Below are positions 8,166 through 17,062 of a stretch of DNA of 64,000 nt, one piece after another (the first letter of the stretch is position 1; every line of letters starts with the position of its first letter). The stretch is from PALSA-505 sp036502085. GTDB lineage: Bacteria > Actinomycetota > Actinomycetes > Streptosporangiales > Streptosporangiaceae. The notes below the pieces were generated by a model. The model searched no databases. It was not told the origin of the DNA and worked only from the letters and a program-made list of their open reading frames with translations. Made by a program: the position numbers and the translations under genes. The stretch spans positions 1 through 64,000 of the forward strand of contig DASXZD010000020.1 in the NCBI GenBank assembly GCA_036502085.1, written 5' to 3'.

Positions 8166-8990
8166 ATGGCCACGCGCGACCCTGAGACCGACCCCAAGGC
8201 GTTCCTCGGGGACGAACTGCGGCGTGCCCGGATAGCTGCCGGGTTCGCCAGCCAGGAGGCCCTGGCGGTGCGGCTGGGCTATGACCGGACGGTGGTCACC
8301 AAGGTCGAGCGGGGGGACCGCGCGCCGACCCCGGAGATGCTGACGGCGTGGTGCGAGACGTGCGGTCTTGATCCTGAGCATTTCGGGCGGCTGGGCACCC
8401 TGGCCCGGCGGGCTGACGGGCCGGTGCCGACCTGGTTCGAAGACTGGCTGAAAGCCGAGGCCGAGGCGCACACGCTGCGGTTCTGGCAGCCGCTGATCGT
8501 TCCCGGGCTGCTCCAGACGGCCGGGTACGCGCGGGCGCTGTTCCTCGCGGTCGGGGCCGACGACGCGAAAGCCGACGAACTGGTCGCGGTGCGGATGGAA
8601 CGCCAGCAGATCCTGGACCGCGCTGACCCGCCGCACCTGATCACCGTTCTGGACGAGGGTGTGCTACACAAGCTGATCGGCTCCCCGGCCATCATGTACG
8701 AGCAGGTAATGCACCTGGCGGACATGGCCGAGCGCCCGGCCGTCTCCCTTGAGATAGTGCCAGCGGCCACGGGAGCGAACGCGGGCCTGAGCGGAGGATT
8801 CCAGCTGGCGTCGATCGACGGCACGCCGGACGTGCTGAACATGAACGGCGTCCGCGACGTGACGGAGGAAAGAGGCGCGATCGTCCGCCACGCTACCCGT
8901 ATCTTTGACCGTGCCCGGGGAGACGCGCTGCCCCGCGCCGCATCCCGGGCTCTCATCCTGGAGGCAGCAGAACAGTGGAAGACCAGGTAA
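8166..8990 (+). CDS. WhiJ-like XRE regulator (HTH + DUF5753)
   Basis: A 274-residue DNA-binding regulator. The Cro/C1-type helix-turn-helix is at about residues 13-67 (LGDELRRARIAAGFASQEAL, then RLGYDRTVVTKVERGDRAP). The DUF5753 sensor-like domain fills the rest (FRFWQPLIVPGLLQTAGYAR-type block, then VRMERQQIL, then LDEGVLHKLIG). ATG 8166 has GGAGG 8 bases upstream. The family includes WhiJ, a developmental regulator in Streptomyces that works with a small DUF397 protein. The stop overlaps the downstream DUF397 gene by 16 bases, which implies coupled expression. The ligand or partner is unknown. Confidence 0.88.
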   Translation: MATRDPETDPKAFLGDELRRARIAAGFASQEALAVRLGYDRTVVTKVERGDRAPTPEMLTAWCETCGLDPEHFGRLGTLARRADGPVPTWFEDWLKAEAEAHTLRFWQPLIVPGLLQTAGYARALFLAVGADDAKADELVAVRMERQQILDRADPPHLITVLDEGVLHKLIGSPAIMYEQVMHLADMAERPAVSLEIVPAATGANAGLSGGFQLASIDGTPDVLNMNGVRDVTEERGAIVRHATRIFDRARGDALPRAASRALILEAAEQWKTR

Positions 8991-9169
8991 CGCCACGCTG
9001 GCGCAAGTCCAGCTACAGCGGCAACGGCGGCTCTGACTGCATAGAAGTCGCCACCCGCCACCCCGGCACCGTCGCCGTCCGCGACAGCAAGAACCCGCAC
9101 GGACCCGTCCTGACCATCACCCCGGACGAGTGGGCGAGTTTCATCGCCAGCCTGCGGTTTGACGGCTGA
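8975..9169 (+). CDS. DUF397 small protein (BldB/WhiJ-partner type)
   Basis: A 64-residue protein with the full DUF397 layout: WRKSSYSGNGGSDCIEVA, VAVRDSKNPHGPVL, then WASFIASLR. DUF397 proteins are small partners of WhiJ-type XRE regulators and include BldB relatives. GTG 8975 overlaps the end of the regulator gene and has GGAGG 10 bases upstream. The pair is expected to act as a regulator/modulator module. Confidence 0.88.
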   Translation: MEDQVTPRWRKSSYSGNGGSDCIEVATRHPGTVAVRDSKNPHGPVLTITPDEWASFIASLRFDG

Positions 9170-9287
9170 TCTACCCCCAGGATCGTAAGGTAGGCGTCTA
9201 ACTACTGTGCCGCTGGCTTTATGTCACCGAGCGGTCGCACATGCGTCGCCTAGCTTCGGCTCGGCGCAGATCCCGACGAGGTGCCAG

Positions 9288-11861
9288 GTGATCACAGGAT
9301 GGACGACGGACCGCGGTAAGCGCCGGGCGCACCCCAGCGCGACGCGAGGAGCAGTCTGGGTCGCGCTGGCCACCGCGCTCGCCCTGATCGCCTTCCCGGC
9401 AAGCGCCGCCCCGGCAAGCGCCGCCCCGGCAAGCGCCGCCCCCGCAAGCGCCGCCCCCGCAAGCGCCTCGCCAGGGGCGGCCGAGGCGCCGCCAGCGCCC
9501 GTGATCTCGACCATCGTCGGCGGGGTCGAGGGCCCCGCGCCCGCAACCGACGTCGCCATCAATCCCTGCAGCGTGAAGTCGGCGGGAACCCAGCTTTACA
9601 TCGCCGACCTGTACAACGGCGGCGTCATCCGCGCGGTGAACGAGCAGACCGGCCAGTTGACCACGCCGGCCGGCGTCGGCGTGGCCGGCTTCCACGGAGA
9701 CCGGCATCCGGCCACGGAAGCAGAGCTCAACCAGGCCTGCTCGGCCGCCATCGACCAGGCTGGCAACCTGATCATCGCGGACACCGCGAACAACCGGGTC
9801 AGGGTGGTGGCCGCCAGCACGGGCACGTTCTACGGCCAGGCCATGGACAAGGGCGACATCTATACGGTCGCAGGTCCGGGCAACGCCGCCGGAACATGCG
9901 ACTTCGACAACGGGCCGACCTTCTGCCCGGTGGATGCCGAGCCGGACCACGCCGGAAACCTCGTCATAGCCGACACCGGCGAGGCCGACGATTTCACCAA
10001 GCCGGCCCATGTCCGGGTGGTGGCGGGCAGCACGGGCAGGTTCTACGGCCGGCCGATGACCGTCGGCGACATGTACATCGTGGCGGGCGGCAGCGCCGGA
10101 TTCTCCGGAGACGGCGGCCCGGCGGTCAAGGCAGGGCTCGGGGTCGAGATCGGGCCGGTGCGGGTGGACGCCGCCGGCAACCTCGTGCTCGCGGACTCCG
10201 ACGCGAACCGGGTCCGGGTGGTCGCCGTTGCATCCGGCACGTTCTACGGGCAGGCGATGACGGCCGGGGACATCTACACGGTGGCGGGCGACGGCACCGC
10301 GGCATATTCCGGCGACGGCGGGCCTGCGATCGACGCCGGCATCACCGTCGCGGGCGTGGCGATCGACAGTTCGGGCAACCTGGTGATCGCCGACGGGGGC
10401 AACGGCCGGGTCCGGGTGGTGGCGGTCAAGACCGGGACGTTCTACGGCCGGGCCATGAACAAGGGCGACATCTACACGGTCGCGGGTAACGGCACCCAAG
10501 GCTTCTCTGGCGATGGCGGACCCGCGCTCAAGGCCGCGTTCAGGAATCTCGGCGCGGTGGCGGTGGACAGCTCAGGCAACCTGGTGGCCGCCGATGCGTC
10601 CAACTTCCGGATCCGGGTGGTGGCGGCCAGGACGGGCACGTTCTACGGCCAGGCGATGAAGGCCGGCGACATCTACACGGTGGCCGGGAACGGCAATTCT
10701 GGCTTCTCCGGCGACGGCGGTCCTCCGACTACGGCCTCGCTTGCCTATCCCGCCGGAGTGGCAGCGGATCCCGCGGGCGACATCGTGATCAATGATCAGG
10801 GCAATCAACGGGTACAGTTCGTGGCCACGAAGGCCGGAACGTTCTACGGACAGGCCATGCAGAAGGGTGACATCTACACGGTCGCGGGCCACGGCATCCA
10901 GGGCTTCTCCGGTGACGGCGGGCCGGCTACCCTGGCCAAACTGTCCCTCGGCGGCGGTATAGATGACGTGGCCTTCGATGCGGCCGGCAACGTGGTGCTC
11001 GTCGACGCCTTCAATATGCGCGTCCGGGTCGTCGCCGCCACGACGGGCACGTTCTACGGCCGGGCCATGACCGAAGGCGACATCTACAATGTCGCTGGCA
11101 ATGGAAAGGTCGGCATGTCCGGCGTCGGCGGCCTGGCCACCAAGGCAGAATTTGACTTCCCGGTGGGGCTGGCCGTAGACCGCGCGGGCAACCTGATCGT
11201 GACCTCGTTTGACCTGGTGCAGGCGGTGGCGGCCAGCACGGGCACGTTCTACGGCCAGGCCATGAAGGCGGGCCACATCTACACCGTCGCAGGCAATGGC
11301 ACCGAGGGTTTCTCCGGTGACGGCGGGCCGGCCACCGAAGCCGAGCTCCGCCTGCCTTCGGGTGTAGCCGTAGACCAGGCGGGTAACCTGCTGATCTCCG
11401 ACAATGACCGGGTGCGGGTGATCGCCGCCAAGACGAGCATGTTCTACGGTCAGGCGATGAAGAAGGGCGACATCTATACGGTGGCCGGCCCTGGCACCGC
11501 GACCGTCCTCGGTGACGGCGGCCCGGCCACCGCAGGCTGGCTCGGAGAATTCGACCAGGTTGCGGTGGACGGCGCCGGGAACCTGATCATCGCCGACACG
11601 GAGGCCTACCGGATACGGGTGGCCGCCGCCACGACGGATACGTTCTACGGCCAGGCCATGACCAAAGGTGACATCTACACGGTGGCCGGGAACGGCCAGC
11701 ATGGGAACAGCGGGAACGCCTTCTTTTCGGGTGACGGCGGCCCGGCCGCCAAGGCGGGGCTCAATACCGTCGGGGTAGCGGTGGATCCTGCAGATGGCGA
11801 TCTGCTAGTCGCCGACTTTCCCGACCACAGGATCCGCTCCATCGGGCCATCAGGCCAATGA
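9288..11861 (+). CDS. Large secreted NHL-repeat beta-propeller protein
   Basis: An 857-residue exported protein. The N-terminus has a basic stretch (DRGKRR) and a hydrophobic core (WVALATALALIAFPASA). A low-complexity APASA repeat follows from a 15-base DNA repeat. The body is built from NHL units of about 65-70 residues of the form FSGDGGPAT - VAVDxxGNLxIADxxNxRVRVVA - TGTFYGQAMxxGDIYTVAGNG. I count ten FYGxxM blocks, enough for one or two propellers. GTG 9288 is preferred over GTG 9207 because it places GAGGTG just upstream, gives a proper signal peptide and matches the gene-head duplicate at 6249. There is no catalytic domain; a binding or scaffold role outside the cell is inferred. Confidence 0.82.
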   Translation: MITGWTTDRGKRRAHPSATRGAVWVALATALALIAFPASAAPASAAPASAAPASAAPASASPGAAEAPPAPVISTIVGGVEGPAPATDVAINPCSVKSAGTQLYIADLYNGGVIRAVNEQTGQLTTPAGVGVAGFHGDRHPATEAELNQACSAAIDQAGNLIIADTANNRVRVVAASTGTFYGQAMDKGDIYTVAGPGNAAGTCDFDNGPTFCPVDAEPDHAGNLVIADTGEADDFTKPAHVRVVAGSTGRFYGRPMTVGDMYIVAGGSAGFSGDGGPAVKAGLGVEIGPVRVDAAGNLVLADSDANRVRVVAVASGTFYGQAMTAGDIYTVAGDGTAAYSGDGGPAIDAGITVAGVAIDSSGNLVIADGGNGRVRVVAVKTGTFYGRAMNKGDIYTVAGNGTQGFSGDGGPALKAAFRNLGAVAVDSSGNLVAADASNFRIRVVAARTGTFYGQAMKAGDIYTVAGNGNSGFSGDGGPPTTASLAYPAGVAADPAGDIVINDQGNQRVQFVATKAGTFYGQAMQKGDIYTVAGHGIQGFSGDGGPATLAKLSLGGGIDDVAFDAAGNVVLVDAFNMRVRVVAATTGTFYGRAMTEGDIYNVAGNGKVGMSGVGGLATKAEFDFPVGLAVDRAGNLIVTSFDLVQAVAASTGTFYGQAMKAGHIYTVAGNGTEGFSGDGGPATEAELRLPSGVAVDQAGNLLISDNDRVRVIAAKTSMFYGQAMKKGDIYTVAGPGTATVLGDGGPATAGWLGEFDQVAVDGAGNLIIADTEAYRIRVAAATTDTFYGQAMTKGDIYTVAGNGQHGNSGNAFFSGDGGPAAKAGLNTVGVAVDPADGDLLVADFPDHRIRSIGPSGQ
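9401..9467 (+). repeat. 15-base coding tandem repeat
   Basis: About four and a half copies of a 15-base unit (AAGCGCCGCCCCGGC with small changes) encode the APASA repeats right after the signal peptide of the NHL protein. Copy number is likely to vary between strains. Confidence 0.75.
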
Positions 11862-11947
11862 GCTGGGCGCCAGTATTCGGCTGAGGCAGGCGACCAGTAC
11901 AAGTGACCGTGAGGAAAGGTGCAGGACAACCTCATGCAGGCGCGGAC

Positions 11948-12793
11948 TCATCCGGGAACGCCGCCACCGGAGCCTCGGCCGTCAGAGCCTCCGGCCCAGG
12001 GCATGGCGGTCTTCCCGGCCAGGCGCCGCGGCACCCGGTCCAGCGCGATCCCGAAGTTCACCCGGTACGCCTCCAGGATCGCCTCGTCCCCGGCCAGGAC
12101 AGTCTCTTGCTTGCCATGCTCGTCGGTACGGATGAGGCGATCCTCGCTGAGCGTGACCCTGCCTCCCGCAGTCTGGAGCGTGCAGACGACCCGCTGGGTG
12201 AAATGCGAGCGCGGTGAGGTCTGCTGGTACCAGCACATCGCCTCGAACTCCGACCGCTGCCGCGGGTGGGCCTCGATGCGATATTGCGGCACGCCGTTCT
12301 GCAGCACGTCCCAGTCGCCCTCGCCGGCCTCCTCGACCCGGAATACTCCGCCGGGGTCGTCCTGATCGACGCCGGGCTGCCGCCGGAGCGGGTAGAGGCT
12401 GTGCGAGCCGAAGCCGACATCGGCGAGCCACGTCGCGGCGTCGCCGGCACACTCGACGCACAGCACAAGATGGTCGAGCGGCGGCCCGAGCCGCTCGCCG
12501 CCCCAGACGCAGGCCGCCCGCAGGGTGACGCGGTAGCCCAGGGCGGTCAGCAGTTCGGCGAACAGGCCGTTGAGCTCATAACAGAAGCCGCCGCGCCCGC
12601 AGTGCAAGATCTTCTCGGCTAGCGCCTCACGGTCGAGGCTGAGTGGCTCGCCGAGATGGATGCTGAGGTTCTCGAACGGAACCCGCTGCAGGTGCGCGGC
12701 GTGCAGGGCGCGCAGGCTCACGAGATCTGGCTGCTCGGGGAGAGGCAATCCGAGCCGGGCAAGGTAGGCGTCTACGAACGCCGTCTGGTCCAC
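11948..12793 (-). CDS. nat: Arylamine N-acetyltransferase
   Basis: A 281-residue NAT-family enzyme that transfers acetyl groups from acetyl-CoA to arylamines or hydrazines. The catalytic triad is visible: Cys71 in RGGFCYELN, His108 in LDHLVL and Asp125 in WLADVGFGS. The N-terminal LQRVPFENLSIHLG block is also typical. Start is GTG 12793. It is convergent with the NHL gene and lies 117 bases upstream of the MFS gene stop. In actinomycetes the family also includes amide synthases of ansamycin pathways, but no such cluster is nearby. Confidence 0.9.
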   Translation of the reverse strand: MDQTAFVDAYLARLGLPLPEQPDLVSLRALHAAHLQRVPFENLSIHLGEPLSLDREALAEKILHCGRGGFCYELNGLFAELLTALGYRVTLRAACVWGGERLGPPLDHLVLCVECAGDAATWLADVGFGSHSLYPLRRQPGVDQDDPGGVFRVEEAGEGDWDVLQNGVPQYRIEAHPRQRSEFEAMCWYQQTSPRSHFTQRVVCTLQTAGGRVTLSEDRLIRTDEHGKQETVLAGDEAILEAYRVNFGIALDRVPRRLAGKTAMPWAGGSDGRGSGGGVPG

Positions 12794-12910
12794 GCCCCAC
12801 CTATAGCAGACGGCCGGACTCAGGCGGGATAAGCGGCGGTCGCTGAACGTGCCCTGCGTCGAGGTCCACCAGGGCGATGGCTTGCAGTAAAACAGTAAGT
12901 ACTGCGAAGT

Positions 12911-14191
12911 TCAGGCCGGCGGCGGCTCGGCGGGCGTACCCGGCGCTGGCTCCGCGTACGCCCGGGCCACGGTGGCGCGGTTGAAGACCCGCCAGGTCGC
13001 CGCCGACACGATCACCGCGACCACGAAGCCCACCCAGTAGGGCGCGGTCAGCCCGAACTTCGTCGCGATCACGCCGCCGATCAGCGCGCCGACGCAGTTC
13101 CCGCCCGCCCCGATGAACAGGTAGGCGCTGCCGACCCGGCCGAGCATGCCCGGCGGGGTCAGCCGCTGGCGCAGCGAGCCCGCCGCGATGCTCCACAGCG
13201 CCGCGTGCACGCCGAAGCCGAACAGCACGAACCCGATGAAGAGCGCGCTGCGCGAGGCGGCCAGGGTCAGGTGCGTCCCGGCCTCGACCAGCAGGCCGAT
13301 CCGGATCGTCCAGGTCGCGGTGACCCAGGCGATCAGCCGGTCGCCGATGACCGACCCGAGGATGCCGCCGGCGGCGATGCAGGTGAACAGCACGCCGTAG
13401 CCGACCGGCCCGAGGTGCAGCCGCTCCTTCGCGAGCAGCACGAGCACGGAGGTCGCCGCCGTGAGCGTCAGGTTCAGCAGCCCGATCAGGACCGTCATCG
13501 TACGGAGCAGCCGCTGGCGCGCCAGCCAGCGGAGCCCTTCCGCCGCCTCCGCCCGGACCGACCTGGCCCGCCGGCCGTCGCCGGCCGCGTCCGGCTGCGG
13601 CGTCGGACGGTAGGCACCCGCGACCAGGCCGATCAGGACGGCACTAGCCGCGTAGGTGCCCGCGTTCACGAAGAAGGGTGCGCTCGCCGCCACGATAAAG
13701 AGGAATCCTCCGAACGGTCCGGCGATCATCCCCTGGGTTAACGTCGATCCGCCGACCAGCCAGCCGTTGGCCCGTTCCAGCCTGGCCCGCGGCACCACGG
13801 ACGCGATCATGGCCTGGCTCGCCGACCGGAAGATGATCTCGCCGGTATTGATCAGGAACAGCACGGCGTCCAGCAGGACGATGCTCGTATGCCCGGTGAC
13901 GATCGCCGCGGCCAGCAGGCTCACGGCGGCCACCCGCACCCAGTCGATCGCGACCATCAGCCGCCGCCGGTCAACGCGGTCGACCAGCACCCCGCCGGGC
14001 AGCGCGAACAGCAGCCAGGGCAGCCAGGACACACCGAACGTAGCCGACACGATCACCGGGTTGCTGGTCCGCGCCGCGACCAGCAGCGGCGCCGCGATCG
14101 TGGCCAGGCCGCTGCCCAGCGCCGACGTCGTGCTCGCCGCCCACAGCTTCACGAACCGCTGTCCCAGCGGCTCCGCCATCTCACCCGCCAC
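12911..14191 (-). CDS. MFS transporter (EntS/DHA3-like)
   Basis: A 426-residue major facilitator with about 12 predicted membrane helices. The first-loop motif is GGVLVDRVDRRRLMVAID, and the RSASQAMIASVVPRARLERANGW block is characteristic of the enterobactin-exporter-like DHA3 subgroup. A central basic loop lies near residue 205-230. Substrate unknown; drug or siderophore efflux is usual for the subgroup. GTG 14191 is the longest start; ATG 14179 with GGTGAG just before it is an equally good start. It is divergent from the gene at 14296. Confidence 0.85.
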   Translation of the reverse strand: MAGEMAEPLGQRFVKLWAASTTSALGSGLATIAAPLLVAARTSNPVIVSATFGVSWLPWLLFALPGGVLVDRVDRRRLMVAIDWVRVAAVSLLAAAIVTGHTSIVLLDAVLFLINTGEIIFRSASQAMIASVVPRARLERANGWLVGGSTLTQGMIAGPFGGFLFIVAASAPFFVNAGTYAASAVLIGLVAGAYRPTPQPDAAGDGRRARSVRAEAAEGLRWLARQRLLRTMTVLIGLLNLTLTAATSVLVLLAKERLHLGPVGYGVLFTCIAAGGILGSVIGDRLIAWVTATWTIRIGLLVEAGTHLTLAASRSALFIGFVLFGFGVHAALWSIAAGSLRQRLTPPGMLGRVGSAYLFIGAGGNCVGALIGGVIATKFGLTAPYWVGFVVAVIVSAATWRVFNRATVARAYAEPAPGTPAEPPPA

Positions 14192-14283
14192 GACGAGCGA
14201 TGCTAACCGGCCGGCCCGGCGAGAGCACGTGATGCCGCCCTAATAGATTTAGAACAGAGTTTCGCTCACGGCACCGGAAGGGC

Positions 14284-14289
14284 TATTCT
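14284..14289 (+). promoter_or_regulatory. -10 element of a probable leaderless mRNA
   Basis: TATTCT ends 6 bases before ATG 14296, with no SD sequence between. This spacing fits transcription starting on or next to the A of the start codon. The -35 region is weak. Confidence 0.35.
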
Positions 14290-14295
14290 GTACCC

Positions 14296-14709
14296 ATGGA
14301 GACCGCGCAGGCTGCCGCACCCCGGGTGCGGTACCAGTCCCGGCCCGGGCGAGAGGTGCTCGTGGCCGCGGATCTGGCCGAGCTGCGCGGCCCGGTCAGC
14401 GGGACGGTCGAGCTGCCGCTGTGGCTGTTCTGGTATCCCGATCGCACGTTCGATCTGGACGAGCCGGGCATGCTGCCGTGGATGTACCAGGTCGTGCTGC
14501 GGGAAGCCTCGTCCTGCGGCGATCTGTCCAGCTACCTGAACGGCGCGATGCTGGTCACCCTCTGGCCCGACCTGTTCCTGCCCGGCGGCGTGCGCCAGGC
14601 CTGGGAAGACCGCCACCCGGTCCTGCGCGCGATGGCCGCCTCGGCCGAGGCGGAGGCCGGGGCCGTAGCTGTGACTCCAGAGGCAGTGACGGCAGCCCCT
14701 GCCGCCTGA
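14296..14709 (+). CDS. Unknown partner of the AbiEii-type gene
   Basis: A 137-residue soluble protein I cannot assign. Its core reads VSGTVELPLWLFWYPDRTFD, then EPGMLPWMYQVVLREASSC, and it ends in an Ala/Val/Glu-rich tail. Its stop overlaps the start of the nucleotidyltransferase (TGATG), so the two are translated as a unit. In abortive-infection and toxin-antitoxin systems the gene upstream of an AbiEii-type enzyme is usually the antitoxin or cognate regulator. However, AbiEi carries a winged helix that I do not see here. Function is inferred from position only. Confidence 0.7.
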   Translation: METAQAAAPRVRYQSRPGREVLVAADLAELRGPVSGTVELPLWLFWYPDRTFDLDEPGMLPWMYQVVLREASSCGDLSSYLNGAMLVTLWPDLFLPGGVRQAWEDRHPVLRAMAASAEAEAGAVAVTPEAVTAAPAA

Positions 14710-15365
14710 TGCCCCTTGACCAGCTGCACCGTGAGGTAGCCGCCATAGCCCTGCGCGCCGCCGGCCGGCACGGGTTCGCGCTGGGCGGCGGCAACGCGCT
14801 GATCGCGCACGGGGTCATTCACCGGCCCACCGAGGACGTCGACCTGTTCACCGACGAGGACGACGGCGTGGTCGTGGCCGCCGACGCGGTGGAGGCCGCG
14901 CTGCGGGCCGCGGGATACGACGTGGAACGCCGGGACAAGGCCGCCGGGCTCGCCGACATCTTCGACGGGATGGGCGACGGTCTGGCGGAGTGGCTGATCG
15001 GCGCGCCCGGCGGCCGGCAGATGATGCTCCAGATGGCCTACTACGACCGGGAGCGCACGCCGGTGACGATGGACGTCGGCCCGGTCCTGGACCTGGAGGA
15101 CGTGGTCGGGTCGAAGGTGTGCGCGCTGGCCAGCCGGGTTGAGCCGCGTGACTACATCGACACGGCCGCCGCGCTGAAGCGGTACACCGTGGGCCAGCTG
15201 ATCGCGTTCGCCCGGCGGCTGGATCCGGGCCTGACCGACCGGGACTTCGGCGACGCGGGCCGTCAGCTGGACCGGATGCCCGACGGCGTGTTCGCCCGCT
15301 ACGGGCTCAGCCCAGCCGACGTCACCAGGCTGCGCGAACAGCTGGCCGTCTGGCCCCGATCCTGA
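14709..15365 (+). CDS. AbiEii/AbiGii-type nucleotidyltransferase
   Basis: A 218-residue protein of the DNA polymerase beta-type nucleotidyltransferase superfamily annotated as AbiEii/AbiGii toxin. The signature is a glycine motif GGGNALIAHG, then RPTEDVDLF with the paired metal-binding Asp residues at about 42-44. LEDVVGSKVCALASR, RDYIDTAAAL and the C-terminal LRRL-type helices follow. Type IV toxins of this class transfer nucleotides to RNA, for example tRNA, and cause growth arrest. ATG 14709 shares its A with the upstream stop. Whether it is a toxin, an antiphage factor or a housekeeping enzyme cannot be decided here. Confidence 0.8.
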   Translation: MPLDQLHREVAAIALRAAGRHGFALGGGNALIAHGVIHRPTEDVDLFTDEDDGVVVAADAVEAALRAAGYDVERRDKAAGLADIFDGMGDGLAEWLIGAPGGRQMMLQMAYYDRERTPVTMDVGPVLDLEDVVGSKVCALASRVEPRDYIDTAAALKRYTVGQLIAFARRLDPGLTDRDFGDAGRQLDRMPDGVFARYGLSPADVTRLREQLAVWPRS

Positions 15366-15502
15366 TCCAGCGGCCAGGCCGCTCCGCCTCGTGATAAACG
15401 TAGGGCATCGAACGGCATGAGCCGCGGCGGCGCAGCCACTGGGCGTGGGGGTACGAGGACGAGGTCCCCGCGGGCGCCGAGCTGCAGCAGACCGCGGCGC
15501 TG

Positions 15503-17062
15503 ATGGCGCAGGTGCTCGGCTTCGGCGACCCTGGCCAGCTGGAGGCGCCGGCCCCGCTAGCCGGGCTGCCCGAGCCGCGGCTCGTCCCGCCGGCCGGGCT
15601 GGCCGGGATCTGCTCGCAGACCGCTCACGACCGGGCCGGGCACGCGCACGGTCAGTCCTACCGGGATCTGGTCCTGGCCTTCCGCGGCCGGTTCGATCAT
15701 GTGCCGGACGTGGTGGCCCGGCCGCGCGGCGAGCAGGACATCGAGGCGCTGCTCGGCTGGTGCGAGGGGGCGGGCGCGGCCGTCATCCCGTACGGCGGCG
15801 GGACCAGCGTCACCGGGGGAGTGACGCCTGACGTCGGCGACGGCTACAACGGGACAGTCTCGGTGGATCTCAGCCGGATGGACCGGGTGCTGGAGGTCGA
15901 TGACGTCTCCGGGGCCGCCCGCGTGCAAGCCGGCGTGACCGGTCCCGCGCTTAACGCCCAGCTCGCGGCACACACCCGTACGCTGCGGCACTTCCCGCAG
16001 TCCTGGGAGCTGTCTACCCTCGGCGGGTGGGTGGCCACCAGGGCGGGCGGCCACTTCGCCACCCTGCACACCAGGATCGACGACTTCGTCGAGTCGATCA
16101 GGGCCATCACGCCGCGCGGATGCTGGGAGTCACGGCGGCTGCCGGGCTCGGGCGCGGGCGTGTCGCCGGACCGGATGCTGCTCGGCTCCGAAGGCATCCT
16201 CGGCATCATCACCCAGGTCTGGCTGCGGGTGCAGCGCCCGCCCGGGCACCGGGCCTCCGCCGCCGTCCGCTTCGGGTCGTTCGCCGCGGGCGCCGACGCG
16301 GTGCGGGAGATCGCCGGGTCCGGCCTGTATCCGGCCGGCTGCCGGCTGCTCGATCCGGCCGAGGCGGCCCTCACGGCCGGCGGCGACGGCGACCGTGCCC
16401 TGCTCGTGCTCGGCTTCGAGTCCGCCGATCACCCGGTCACCGGCCGGCTGCAGCGCGCGCTGCAGATCGCGGCCGGCCACGGCGGCACATGGGACGAGAT
16501 CAAGAGCACCGACGCCAGCCAACAATCAAAAAGCCAGGGATCGCAATGGCGCGACACGTTCCTGCGGATGCCCTACCTGCGCAACGTCTACCCGGCGATG
16601 GGCGTGCTGGCCGAGACATTTGAGACCGCGATCACCTGGGATAAGTTCCCCGCCTTCGAGCAGGCCGTGCGCGCGGCCACCGAGCAGGCGGCCCGCCGCG
16701 AATGCGGCCAGGCCCGGGTGATGTGCAGGCTCGCCTACGCCTACCCGGACGGCCCGGCACCGTACTTCACCGTGCTCGCCCCGGTCCGCCGCGGCGAGGA
16801 GGTCGGCCAGTGGGACGCGATCAAGCGGGCCGCCTCCGACGCACTGATCGACGCGGGCGGCACGATCACGCACCATCATGCGGTGGGCCGCGATCACCGG
16901 CCGTGGTTCGAAAGACAGCGCCCCGTACCGTTCGGAAAAATACTGAGCGGCGCTAAAGCCGCCGTGGACCCGCACGGAATACTCAACCCCGGCGTCCTGC
17001 TCCCGCCGCAGCGCAGCACGCGGCCGGCCGAGCCGGCCGGGCCAGGGGCTACGGCAGGGTAA
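15503..17062 (+). CDS. FAD-binding oxidase, alkyldihydroxyacetonephosphate-synthase-like
   Basis: A protein of at least 519 residues of the vanillyl-alcohol-oxidase/AGPS flavoprotein family. The PP-loop is VIPYGGGTSVTGGV (about 96-109), followed by LSRMDRVLEVDDVSGAARVQAGVTG. The FAD-domain glycines are in LSTLGGWVATRAGGHF, then the C-terminal cap with THHHAVGRDH and a final KAAVDPHGILNPGVL. The ORF is open back to 15404 and encodes RRRSHWAWGYEDE, a segment normally present at the N-terminus in relatives. But no ATG, GTG or TTG is in frame before 15503; ATG 15417 is in another frame. So this start is only the first standard one. The last 14 bases overlap map on the other strand. Confidence 0.82.
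   Translation: MAQVLGFGDPGQLEAPAPLAGLPEPRLVPPAGLAGICSQTAHDRAGHAHGQSYRDLVLAFRGRFDHVPDVVARPRGEQDIEALLGWCEGAGAAVIPYGGGTSVTGGVTPDVGDGYNGTVSVDLSRMDRVLEVDDVSGAARVQAGVTGPALNAQLAAHTRTLRHFPQSWELSTLGGWVATRAGGHFATLHTRIDDFVESIRAITPRGCWESRRLPGSGAGVSPDRMLLGSEGILGIITQVWLRVQRPPGHRASAAVRFGSFAAGADAVREIAGSGLYPAGCRLLDPAEAALTAGGDGDRALLVLGFESADHPVTGRLQRALQIAAGHGGTWDEIKSTDASQQSKSQGSQWRDTFLRMPYLRNVYPAMGVLAETFETAITWDKFPAFEQAVRAATEQAARRECGQARVMCRLAYAYPDGPAPYFTVLAPVRRGEEVGQWDAIKRAASDALIDAGGTITHHHAVGRDHRPWFERQRPVPFGKILSGAKAAVDPHGILNPGVLLPPQRSTRPAEPAGPGATAG

Noticed and set aside
11903..12365. Plus-strand frames opposite the NAT gene
   Set aside because: Antisense to an enzyme with a complete catalytic triad.
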